The notes: generated by a model from the sequence alone, not told the origin. A DNA stretch of 6,730 bases from Oscillospiraceae bacterium (GCA_029068025.1 JAIEDJ010000198.1:1-6730), one strand, 5' to 3'. Shown: positions 1-5,469, counted from the stretch's first letter. Numbers and translations are program-made.

Positions 1-5
1 ATGTA

Positions 6-10
6 CCTCC
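6..10 (-). promoter_or_regulatory. Possible ribosome binding site for a gene just beyond the left edge
   Basis: The minus strand reads GATCGGAGGTACAT as it runs out of the window, with a full GGAGG core five bases from the edge. In this window real genes have such a core 7-13 bases before their start, so a minus-strand start codon within a few bases outside the window is plausible. That gene would follow spmB in the same direction, separated from it by the inverted-repeat element at 44-127. The start codon itself cannot be seen. Confidence 0.35.
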
Positions 11-43
11 GATCTCAATGTGTCCGGATATTTTACTGAATGC

Positions 44-127
44 CGACTGAAAGTAGACATTCTTTGCGGTCTATTTTGCGCCCTGCTTTGTCATCGTACT
101 CGCAAATAATTTGTCTACTTTCGATCG
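44..127. repeat. 84-bp inverted-repeat intergenic element
   Basis: GAAAGTAGACA (49-59) is matched perfectly by its reverse complement at 112-122. After two mismatched positions the pairing resumes with CGA (44-46) against TCG (125-127). The 52-base centre contains two copies of TTTTGCG/TTTGCG-like sequence and no reading frame of note. The element begins about 10 bases past the spmB stop codon. It is not followed by a T-run on the minus strand, so it is not a typical intrinsic terminator. The form suggests a short dispersed repeat of the MITE or REP kind; only its palindromic form is visible here, not its copy number. Confidence 0.55.
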
Positions 128-137
128 TCATTTAGTA

Positions 138-659
138 TTAACCGAAGAATGTGTATACCGTAACGCCGCAGACCAGCCACGCGGTCAGATCCGCCGATAA
201 CGCGGCGGGGACGGCGTACCGCGTCTTTTTTACCTTAACGGACGAAAAATATACCGCGATGGTGTAAAATGTGGTCTCGGAGGATCCTATAAGGGTTGCA
301 GCAACGCGTTCGGCAAAGCTGTTCGCGCCCGTTGACAGTGCTATGTCGTTGTATACCGCCATCGCGCCGCTTCCCGAAAAAGGACGGAGTATGACCAGCG
401 GCATTGCCTCCGATGGAAATCCGACCGCGCTGCACAGCGGCTCCAACAGACGGGTGAGCGCTTCCACCGCTCCGCTTGCGCGGAACATTCCGATACATAC
501 CAACAGCAGCACCAAGGCGGGAAGGATATCCGCGCAGGTCTTAAGCCCTTCGGCGGCTCCCTCGCAGAACGCCCCGAATACGTCGACCTTTTTGAACGCG
601 GCATATACAAACAGAGCCGTCACCATAAGCGGCACTATGCAGCTTGTGAACTGTGTCAT
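138..659 (-). CDS. spmB: Spore maturation protein SpmB
   Basis: A 173-residue membrane protein of the nucleoside-recognition (Gate) domain family, close to the ~178 residues of Bacillus SpmB. In Bacillus, SpmA and SpmB are made in the mother cell and are needed for full dehydration and heat resistance of the spore core; their chemistry is not settled. Visible hallmarks are LRPFSGSGA (residues 91-99) and GSSETTFYTIAVYF (125-138), with hydrophobic segments near 6-22, 45-60 and 150-172. The ATG at 659 is preferred over an in-frame upstream start at 746 because it follows a GAGG box by about nine bases and overlaps the spmA stop as ATGA, implying translational coupling. The upstream alternative would bury 29 codons inside spmA. 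No obvious terminator follows; a palindromic element lies downstream. Confidence 0.95.
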   Translation of the reverse strand: MTQFTSCIVPLMVTALFVYAAFKKVDVFGAFCEGAAEGLKTCADILPALVLLLVCIGMFRASGAVEALTRLLEPLCSAVGFPSEAMPLVILRPFSGSGAMAVYNDIALSTGANSFAERVAATLIGSSETTFYTIAVYFSSVKVKKTRYAVPAALSADLTAWLVCGVTVYTFFG

Positions 660-1255
660 CTTGTTTTTCCTCGTTTTCGTGAGACCGCTCCCATTATCTT
701 GGCGGAGATCACCGCTATTGTCACCGAGTAGACCGACACGATCCACACGCAGGGGAGAATATCCAGCGGCGCGGCGCAGCCGTTCGCGGAGCGCAGCGCC
801 GCCGCGGTCGTAGGGATTATCTGTAGACTGGCGGTGTTCAGAACAGCAAGCATTATCATATCCTCTGTTGCCGTGCCGCTTTCCTCGGAACCGTTCTCCT
901 CAGAAACGGCGCGCATTGCCGCTATCCCTAGCGGAGTGGAGGCGTTGCCGAGACCCAGGATATTCGCGGCGAGATTCATTGTTATAAGTCCCGCTGCCTT
1001 GCCGCCCTTTTTGATGTTTCGGAACAGCAGTCCGACTATGGGCGAGAGCAGCGCGGAGATCTTTTCCACCAGCCCGGCGCGTTCGGCGACCTTCATCATT
1101 CCGCACCAGAAGCACATGATCCCGCATATGGATATGGCAAGCTGCACCGCTTCTCCCGATTTGTCCAGTATCGCTTGGGAGACCTGCGGCATATTGCCGT
1201 TGAAGAACGCGAATATTACGGAGACCGTTGGTATGATCAGCAGCAGGAATTTCAC
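656..1255 (-). CDS. spmA: Spore maturation protein SpmA
   Basis: A 199-residue integral membrane protein, matching the usual length of SpmA (~196). It has the nucleoside-recognition (Gate) domain motif NLAANILGLGNASTPLGI at residues 94-111 and the FWCGMMKVAE stretch (49-58) typical of SpmA, with hydrophobic segments at about 3-18, 38-54, 88-103 and 170-188. It is the first gene of a two-gene minus-strand unit and acts with SpmB in late sporulation, probably in the membranes around the forespore. The start is GTG (1255-1253), preceded by AAGGAG eleven bases upstream. The upstream region to 1360 is very A/T-rich and shared with the divergent abrB-type gene; a sigma-E-like promoter candidate lies there. 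The function is known only genetically, from Bacillus and Clostridium. Confidence 0.95.
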   Translation of the reverse strand: MKFLLLIIPTVSVIFAFFNGNMPQVSQAILDKSGEAVQLAISICGIMCFWCGMMKVAERAGLVEKISALLSPIVGLLFRNIKKGGKAAGLITMNLAANILGLGNASTPLGIAAMRAVSEENGSEESGTATEDMIMLAVLNTASLQIIPTTAAALRSANGCAAPLDILPCVWIVSVYSVTIAVISAKIMGAVSRKRGKTR

Positions 1256-1342
1256 TTTTTCAACAACTCCTTTGGTTGCAAAAAATGTAATTTTTTGTAT
1301 TTTTTTTTGTTATTTTATGGATAACTCTCATAATTGCTGTAA

Positions 1343-1372
1343 TTTGTGTAGAAAATAATTTGACAAATATTC
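1343..1372 (-). promoter_or_regulatory. Candidate sigma-E-like (sporulation) promoter for spmAB
   Basis: On the minus strand GAATATT (1372-1366) fits the Bacillus sigma-E -35 consensus [GT][AC]ATATT at every position. After 15 bases comes TACACAAA (1350-1343), which fits the -10 consensus CATACA[ACT]T at only five of eight positions. This would give an RNA leader of about 80 bases before the spmA GTG. Bacillus spmAB is sigma-E dependent, which makes the reading plausible, but the weak -10 and the A/T-rich background allow a chance match. Confidence 0.35.
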
Positions 1373-1389
1373 GGGAAATATGTTATAAT
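1360..1389 (+). promoter_or_regulatory. Sigma-A-type promoter of the AbrB-family gene
   Basis: A perfect TTGACA (1360-1365) is followed after 18 bases by a perfect TATAAT (1384-1389), which also has the extended TGn motif (1381-1383) just before it. Transcription should start near 1396 and give a leader of about 55 bases. This is among the strongest vegetative promoter matches possible, so the gene should be well expressed unless repressed. Its -35 region overlaps the candidate spmAB promoter on the opposite strand. Confidence 0.88.
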
Positions 1390-1450
1390 TAATATGAAGA
1401 CAAGAAGCATTGTTTTTCGACTTTGCATTATAAAGGGAGGTTGGGGTGCA

Positions 1451-1717
1451 ATGGTTAAATCAACGGGTATAGTTCGCCCGGTTGATGGGTTAGGCAGGAT
1501 CGTTATTCCCATTGAGCTTCGGCGCAATCTCGGGATCGACGAAAAGGACAGCTTGGAGATCTATGTTGAGGACGATCACATCATGCTGAAGAAGTACTCG
1601 CCCGCGTGTGCGTTTTGCTCCAATGCAAGCGGTATCACGGTATTCAAGAACAAGAATATCTGTCAGAACTGTCTTAACGAGCTGAGTAATCTTCAAAAGT
1701 CGCAGCAGCAGTCCTGA
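1451..1717 (+). CDS. AbrB-family transition-state regulator with four-cysteine C-terminus
   Basis: An 88-residue DNA-binding protein. Residues 1-48 form the AbrB/SpoVT swapped-hairpin domain, with STGIVRPVDGLGRIVIPIEL (4-23) and LGIDEKDSLEIYVEDD (27-42) very close to Bacillus AbrB. The second half differs from Bacillus AbrB: C53-x2-C56 and C71-x2-C74 form a probable zinc-ribbon-like unit of the kind seen in clostridial AbrB proteins, followed by a short polar tail with three glutamines. AbrB proteins bind DNA as multimers and hold back stationary-phase and sporulation genes during growth. The ATG at 1451 is chosen because GGGAGG lies ten bases upstream and the protein then starts exactly like AbrB; the longer in-frame start at 1394 lies before the expected transcription start. 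It is a single-gene unit divergent from spmAB. Metal binding and targets are inferred. Confidence 0.93.
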   Translation: MVKSTGIVRPVDGLGRIVIPIELRRNLGIDEKDSLEIYVEDDHIMLKKYSPACAFCSNASGITVFKNKNICQNCLNELSNLQKSQQQS

Positions 1718-1807
1718 TACTTATCACACTTAGAGTTTCCCGTGAAAGTGATAGATCATTGTATGGAAGTAACTGAATTTTTCCGCTTTCTAAAGTGGGA
1801 TAAGTAT
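1717..1807. repeat. Imperfect palindrome starting on the abrB-type stop codon
   Basis: The left arm ATACTTATCACACTTAGA (1717-1734) matches the reverse complement of 1789-1807 (ATACTTATCCCACTTTAGA) with one substitution and one extra base. The arms are 18-19 bases and the centre is 54 bases. The first base of the left arm is the last base of the TGA stop codon. In RNA this would fold as a long hairpin between the coding region and the terminator at 1835. It could be a 3' UTR structure or the remains of a small insertion with terminal inverted repeats; the sequence alone does not decide. Confidence 0.55.
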
Positions 1808-1834
1808 GAGACAGGCATTCCTATTAAATAATAT

Positions 1835-1876
1835 GCCGGAGAAGTTGATTTCAGAACTTCTCCGGCTTTTTCTTTT
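1835..1876 (+). terminator. Rho-independent terminator of the AbrB-family gene
   Basis: A perfect 12-bp stem, GCCGGAGAAGTT (1835-1846) with AACTTCTCCGGC (1855-1866), has an 8-base loop and is followed directly by a T-rich run (1867-1876). It sits about 118 bases after the AbrB-type stop codon and just before the ppa promoter, so it separates the two transcription units. Confidence 0.93.
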
Positions 1877-1881
1877 TCCTC

Positions 1882-1910
1882 TTGATTTTGGAGAGATAAT
1901 GTTGTATAAT
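1882..1910 (+). promoter_or_regulatory. Sigma-A-type promoter of the ppa-maf-rhomboid operon
   Basis: TTGATT (1882-1887) and a perfect TATAAT (1905-1910) are separated by the ideal 17 bases. The expected start near 1917 gives a leader of about 90 bases. In that leader CCGATC (1921-1926) can pair with GATCGG (1969-1974) around a smaller GTTTTAC/GTAAAAAC stem (1935-1941 with 1951-1958, one bulge). There is no T-run after it, so it looks like structure rather than an attenuator. Confidence 0.85.
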
Positions 1911-2008
1911 AAAGAGAGTACCGATCTGATGGCGGTTTTACACGCCGGCAGTAAAAACAATACGATTTGATCGGCGTTAAAAAGCATGGAAAGGATAAAA
2001 GACATATT

Positions 2009-2587
2009 ATGAACATCTGGCATGACGTAAATCCCGCGCGTATTGCTCCCGACGATTTTATCGCTATCATCGAGATAGAAAAGGGCAGCAAGAAAAAATA
2101 TGAGCTGGACAAGCAGACGGGACTTATCATTCTCGACCGTATTTTGTATACGTCGACGCACTATCCCTCGAATTACGGATTTATCCCGCGCACTCTGGCG
2201 GACGACGGAGATCCGCTCGACGTGCTGATCCTATGCAACGAGCCTATCGATCCGCTTGTTGAGGTGCACTGTTATCCCATCGGCGTTATCACCATGATCG
2301 ACAACGGTAGAAACGATGAGAAGATCATTGCTATACCGTTTGAGGATCCGACTTATAACGCTTATCGCGGCATCGAGGCTCTGCCGTCGCATATCTTCCA
2401 GGAAATGCGGCATTTTTTCTCTGTATATAAGCAGCTTGAGGGCAAGGATACTGCCGTCAATGAGGTGCAGGGCAGAGATCAGGCGATAAAGGTCATAAGG
2501 CAGTGCATAGACAATTACAATGATATATACGCTCCCGATCATCCGTTTTTCCCGGAGCATACGACAAGCGGGGCTAAGTCATCATGA
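2009..2587 (+). CDS. ppa: Inorganic pyrophosphatase, family I (soluble)
   Basis: A 192-residue cytoplasmic enzyme that hydrolyses pyrophosphate to two phosphates, pulling biosynthetic reactions forward. The family I active site is complete. Using E. coli numbering in brackets, it has E22 (E20), K30 and E32 (K29, E31), R44 (R43), Y52 and Y56 (Y51, Y55), the metal-binding DGDPLD with D66, D68 and D71 (D65, D67, D70), D98 (D97), D103 and K105 (D102, K104), and the late Y140-K141 pair. It is slightly longer than the ~175-residue E. coli protein. The ATG at 2009 is chosen because the protein then opens with NIWHDVNP as in relatives; AAAGGA lies upstream with a rather long 13-base gap. The in-frame TTG at 1967 has no ribosome site. 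Its TGA overlaps the maf ATG, so the two are translationally coupled. Confidence 0.96.
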   Translation: MNIWHDVNPARIAPDDFIAIIEIEKGSKKKYELDKQTGLIILDRILYTSTHYPSNYGFIPRTLADDGDPLDVLILCNEPIDPLVEVHCYPIGVITMIDNGRNDEKIIAIPFEDPTYNAYRGIEALPSHIFQEMRHFFSVYKQLEGKDTAVNEVQGRDQAIKVIRQCIDNYNDIYAPDHPFFPEHTTSGAKSS

Positions 2588-3135
2588 TACTGGCAAGCAA
2601 ATCGCCGCGCAGAAAGGAACTGCTCGGCATTATCTCGGAGGATTTTAAGATCATTCCCGCAGCCGGCGAGGAGCTGATCCCGGACGGCACCGGACCTAAG
2701 GACGCGGTTTTGCTGCTCTCACGGCAAAAGGCGGAGGAAATATACGCGCAGTATAAGGGAGAGATCATAATCTCCGCCGATACTATCGTTGTTATCGATA
2801 ATAAAATTCTCGGAAAGCCGTGCGATGAGGAACAGGCGTTTGAGATGCTGAAAACGCTTTCGGGGAGGTCCCACACCGTGTTTACGGGCGTGTGCGTCAT
2901 CTTTGCGGACGGTACCTCAAAGAACTTCGCGGAGCGCACGGACGTGGAATTCTATCCGCTGTCCGACAGCGAGATCCGCGGATATATCGCCACGGGCGAG
3001 CCTATGGACAAGGCGGGCGCTTACGGTATTCAGGAAAAAGGCGCGCTGCTGGTAAAGAGCATATCCGGCGATTTTTATAATGTAATGGGACTGCCGATCT
3101 CGCGGCTGGCGCGGGTGCTGCATGAGCATATTTGA
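2584..3135 (+). CDS. maf: Maf-family nucleotide pyrophosphatase
   Basis: A 183-residue protein of normal length for the Maf/HAM1-like fold. Maf enzymes hydrolyse nucleoside triphosphates, including modified or non-canonical ones, to monophosphate and pyrophosphate, and have been linked to septum formation. Motifs in order: ASKSPRRKELL (4-14, phosphate-binding loop), SADTIVV (64-70, with the catalytic/metal aspartate D66), GKP (77-79), SGRSHTVFTG (93-102), GEPMDKAGAYGIQ (138-150) and GDFYNVMGLPIS (162-173). The D-K-A-G-A-Y-G-I-Q pattern matches the YhdE/Bacillus Maf group that prefers dTTP/UTP; the exact substrate is inferred. It begins by ATGA overlap with ppa. The pyrophosphate it releases is the substrate of the preceding gene product, a sensible pairing. 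Confidence 0.95.
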   Translation: MILASKSPRRKELLGIISEDFKIIPAAGEELIPDGTGPKDAVLLLSRQKAEEIYAQYKGEIIISADTIVVIDNKILGKPCDEEQAFEMLKTLSGRSHTVFTGVCVIFADGTSKNFAERTDVEFYPLSDSEIRGYIATGEPMDKAGAYGIQEKGALLVKSISGDFYNVMGLPISRLARVLHEHI

Positions 3136-3157
3136 TTTTTCTTAGAAGGGAACTATT

Positions 3158-3745
3158 ATGAGCAACAAAAAATTTAAACTTACCTATAACTCTCCTGTGA
3201 TACTTACTTTTGCGGCGATATGTATCGTTGTGCTTATTCTCGATATGATCACGCGCGGATTTACCAACAGGCTTTTGTTTATCTGCTACGGACATGGAAG
3301 CCTGCTGGATCCGCTGACATATCTGAGATTATTCAGCTATGCGTTCGGGCACGCTAATTTTACCCACCTCGCGGGGAATATGACAATGCTGCTGCTTGTC
3401 GGTCCTATAGTGGAGGAGCGCTACGGCAGCTGGAATCTCTGCATTATGATGGCAGTTACGGCGCTCGCGGGCGGTATTCTCAATACGCTGTTTTTCAGCA
3501 CGGGGATACTCGGCGCGTCGGGTATCGTGTTTTTGATGATAATCCTCAGCGCGTTCACAGGCGTGAAGAAGGGCGAGATACCGCTTACTTTGATACTTAT
3601 CGCGGCAATATATCTCGGACAGGAGATCTACAGCGGACTTTTCGTAAACGACAACGTTTCGCATTTCGGTCATCTCTGCGGCGGAGTCTCGGGACTGGGA
3701 TTTGGCGCGTACTTCTATAAGAAGAAGTTTGAATTGAGAGGATAA
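3158..3745 (+). CDS. Rhomboid-family intramembrane serine protease
   Basis: A 195-residue membrane protein with about six hydrophobic segments (roughly 13-31, 68-86, 92-113, 117-135, 142-160, 172-187), the minimal bacterial rhomboid core. Rhomboids cut transmembrane substrates within the lipid bilayer. The catalytic dyad is present: S121 in GASG (119-122) and H172 in HFGHLCGG (169-176). H70 and N74 in THLAGN (69-74) correspond to the oxyanion-side H150 and N154 of E. coli GlpG, and EERYGS (86-91) matches the conserved turn after the second segment. It is therefore probably active; its substrate is unknown. AGAAGGG seven bases before the ATG is a good ribosome site, and only 22 bases separate it from maf, so it is the last gene of the ppa operon. 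No extra cytoplasmic domain is present. Confidence 0.92.
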   Translation: MSNKKFKLTYNSPVILTFAAICIVVLILDMITRGFTNRLLFICYGHGSLLDPLTYLRLFSYAFGHANFTHLAGNMTMLLLVGPIVEERYGSWNLCIMMAVTALAGGILNTLFFSTGILGASGIVFLMIILSAFTGVKKGEIPLTLILIAAIYLGQEIYSGLFVNDNVSHFGHLCGGVSGLGFGAYFYKKKFELRG

Positions 3746-3755
3746 CATTGTACAA

Positions 3756-3798
3756 AAAGCCTCCGCGCTGTTTAACAAGCGCGGAGGCTTTATTTTTT
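3756..3798. terminator. Bidirectional terminator between the rhomboid and MATE genes
   Basis: A perfect 14-bp stem (AAAGCCTCCGCGCT at 3756-3769 with its complement at 3778-3791) has an 8-base loop and is followed on the plus strand by TATTTTTT. Read from the minus strand it is followed by TTTTTGT (3758-3752), so it can also end the converging MATE transcript. The MATE stop codon (3799-3797) falls inside the plus-strand T-run, an economical shared terminator. Confidence 0.94.
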
Positions 3799-5164
3799 AA
3801 GAAACTATATTGCTGATCCACACGCCTTTTCTTATCAGAATATATCCGATAGTTACCTTAAGAAAATCCAATGCCTGCACTATCGCGTATATCGTGAGTA
3901 TCGGCAATGTTGTAAAACTGCACAGCACAAACGCCACAGGCACGCAGCATACCCAGGTGAACACGCTGTCGAACAGGAACGTTACCAACGTCTTGCCGCC
4001 GCTTCGCAGCGTGAAGTACAGCGAGTTTAAAAAGCCCTGTACGGGGAAGAACAGTGCGGTTATGATTATAAAGTATTTCGCGTAGTCCTTGACGGCTTCG
4101 GTCGTGTCATACGCGTTCGGGAACACTCCCGAGATCGCGATAAGGATCACCGTGAGTATCGCCGACACGCCGCCCGTGAACCACATCAGGCTGAACGCTT
4201 CTTTTTTGGCGTCGTCATAGCGGGACGCGCCGAGCGTCTGTCCGACGAGTATACCGACCGCGTTGCCGAGCGCTATAAAAACGACGTTCAGCAGATTGCA
4301 CAGGGCGTTTGAGATATTAAGTCCCGCGACTATGTCCAGACCGCGCCGAGAGTAGCATTGTGTGAGTATCGCGATACCGCCCGCCCACAGGAACTCGTTA
4401 AAGAATATCGGCAGTCCCTTTTTCAAAAATCTTGCGGTTGAGTCCTTTGGTATCAGCATGGTTCGGTACAATCCGATAAGGAACTCGTGCTTTTGACGGC
4501 GCTTGGTGAACGCCCACAAAACCACTATCAGCGCTTCGACAACTCGCGCGAGGACGGTTGCCAATGCCGCGCCGCGAACCCCGAGCTTTGGGAATCCGAA
4601 GCTGCCGTAGATCAGCAGATAGTTTCCGACCACGTCCACAAGCACCGAGATAACGCCCGCGACCATCGGCTTTACGGACGCGCCCGTCTCGCGCAGGCTG
4701 CCCGCGTAGATCTGCGTAATCACAAACGGCGGAAGTCCCCACAGCATTATCGAAAGGTATTCCTTGGCAAGACGCATGGTCTCAACGGGATCTATATCCG
4801 CGCTCTCGCCCTTGAGATACAGGTTGATCAGAAATTCGTTTCCGAAAATAAAGACCGGGATCCCGACAAGCAGTACCGCAAGGCTTATCCAATGCTTTAT
4901 GCGCACGGTCGCGCGGAAGCCCTCAAGGTTCTTTTGCCCGTAATACTGCGCGCCGTAAATTCCCGGCCCCGACAATCCGCCGAATATCGCGAGATTGAAC
5001 ACGAATATCAGCTGTCCGACTATCGACACGGCAGTGAACGCTTCCGTGCCGAGCTTTCCGACCATCACGTTGTCCACGAGACTGACGGCGTTGGTTATGC
5101 CGTTTTGTATCATCATCGGGACGGCTAGCATAAGCGCCCGACGGAATATTTCTCTTTTTCGCAT
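3797..5164 (-). CDS. MATE-family multidrug/metabolite efflux transporter
   Basis: A 455-residue polytopic membrane protein of normal MATE length, with twelve expected hydrophobic segments in two homologous halves (about 1-220 and 240-450). MATE transporters export cationic drugs or metabolites in exchange for sodium ions or protons. Family features include VDNVMVGKLGTEA (30-42), LRETGASVKPM (157-167), GNYLLIYG (180-187), GVRGAALATVLA (195-206) and, in the second half, GNAVGILVGQTLGA (300-313) and LRSGGKTLVTFLFD (386-399). Substrate and coupling ion cannot be read from the sequence. The ATG at 5164 follows AGGAGC by about eleven bases. A 181-bp palindromic element ends only two bases before that ribosome site, so the gene's own promoter lies within or beyond repeat sequence. 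It converges on the rhomboid gene. Confidence 0.94.
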   Translation of the reverse strand: MRKREIFRRALMLAVPMMIQNGITNAVSLVDNVMVGKLGTEAFTAVSIVGQLIFVFNLAIFGGLSGPGIYGAQYYGQKNLEGFRATVRIKHWISLAVLLVGIPVFIFGNEFLINLYLKGESADIDPVETMRLAKEYLSIMLWGLPPFVITQIYAGSLRETGASVKPMVAGVISVLVDVVGNYLLIYGSFGFPKLGVRGAALATVLARVVEALIVVLWAFTKRRQKHEFLIGLYRTMLIPKDSTARFLKKGLPIFFNEFLWAGGIAILTQCYSRRGLDIVAGLNISNALCNLLNVVFIALGNAVGILVGQTLGASRYDDAKKEAFSLMWFTGGVSAILTVILIAISGVFPNAYDTTEAVKDYAKYFIIITALFFPVQGFLNSLYFTLRSGGKTLVTFLFDSVFTWVCCVPVAFVLCSFTTLPILTIYAIVQALDFLKVTIGYILIRKGVWISNIVS

Positions 5165-5182
5165 ATATCACTGTGCTCCTTA

Positions 5183-5363
5183 TTTAAGGCAACACCGCAC
5201 AAAGACCGCCTAACGGCTTTGCCGCACATACGCTTGAATATTTTCCGTCATTTTTGCCCAAAACTCCTTGAAATACGTCAGTATTACTGCGTCGTTTTGG
5301 GCAATCTGACGAAAAATCTTACTGCGCGTCTGCACGACAATCTTTGTGCGGTGTTGCCTTAAA
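5183..5363. mobile_element. 181-bp MITE-like element with perfect 23-bp terminal inverted repeats
   Basis: The left end (5183-5205, opening TTTAAGGCAACACCGCACAA) is repeated exactly in reverse complement at 5341-5363. Inside, a second imperfect inverted pair, TTTTCCGTCA...TGCCCAAAAC (5241-5264) against GTTTTGGGCA...TGACGAAAA (5294-5315), closes towards a small palindrome near 5278-5288, so the whole element is nearly self-complementary. No open reading frame is present. TTAA occurs at both ends (5184-5187 and 5359-5362) and could be a target duplication, although it is itself palindromic and part of the repeat. The form fits a non-autonomous miniature transposable element mobilised by a transposase elsewhere; that source is inferred. 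Confidence 0.8.
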
Positions 5364-5365
5364 AA

Positions 5366-5469
5366 GCAATTTGCGAACCGGCGGGCAAAGCCCGCCTAGC
5401 CAAGCGTCGAATGCTCACTCCGCGCCTTTGGCGCTCCGTTCCGCTTCGGCGCTTGCTTTCGCAAATTGC
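5366..5469. repeat. 104-bp inverted-repeat element with GC-rich inner hairpins
   Basis: GCAATTTGCGAA (5366-5377) is matched perfectly by its reverse complement at 5458-5469. Inside are two tight hairpins, GCGGGC-AAA-GCCCGC (5381-5395) and GCGCC-TTT-GGCGC (5422-5434). There is no reading frame. It begins two bases after the MITE-like element, so the two lie in tandem. On the minus strand the inner text runs AAGCGCCGAAGCGG and GGAGCGCCAAAGGCGC, low-complexity and GC-rich compared with its surroundings. It is probably a dispersed structural repeat; no terminator-like T-run follows either hairpin. Confidence 0.65.

Noticed and set aside
660..746. Longer spmB starting at an in-frame codon at 746
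   Set aside because: The extra 29 codons would lie inside spmA, and the ATGA overlap with a GAGG box marks 659 as the start.
271..813. A 180-codon plus-strand open frame opposite spmB and the end of spmA
   Set aside because: It is antisense to two well-supported genes, has a serine/arginine/proline-rich composition typical of a shadow frame, and has no ribosome site or recognisable motif.
1394..1450. Longer AbrB-type protein starting at 1394
   Set aside because: That ATG lies at or before the expected transcription start and has no ribosome site; the ATG at 1451 has GGGAGG at proper distance and matches AbrB beginnings.
1967..2008. Longer ppa starting at an in-frame TTG at 1967
   Set aside because: It has no ribosome site and would add a basic 14-residue leader absent from the family; the ATG at 2009 gives the expected NIWHDVNP beginning.
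1756..2161. Two minus-strand frames (about 123 codons each) across the gap between the AbrB-type gene and ppa
   Set aside because: They run through the strong terminator, the ppa promoter and the start of ppa. The two overlap each other in different frames and show no family resemblance.
4487..5128. A 213-codon plus-strand open frame opposite the MATE gene
   Set aside because: It is rich in Arg, His and Asp with no domain; the opposite strand has a full MATE protein with start, ribosome site and terminator.
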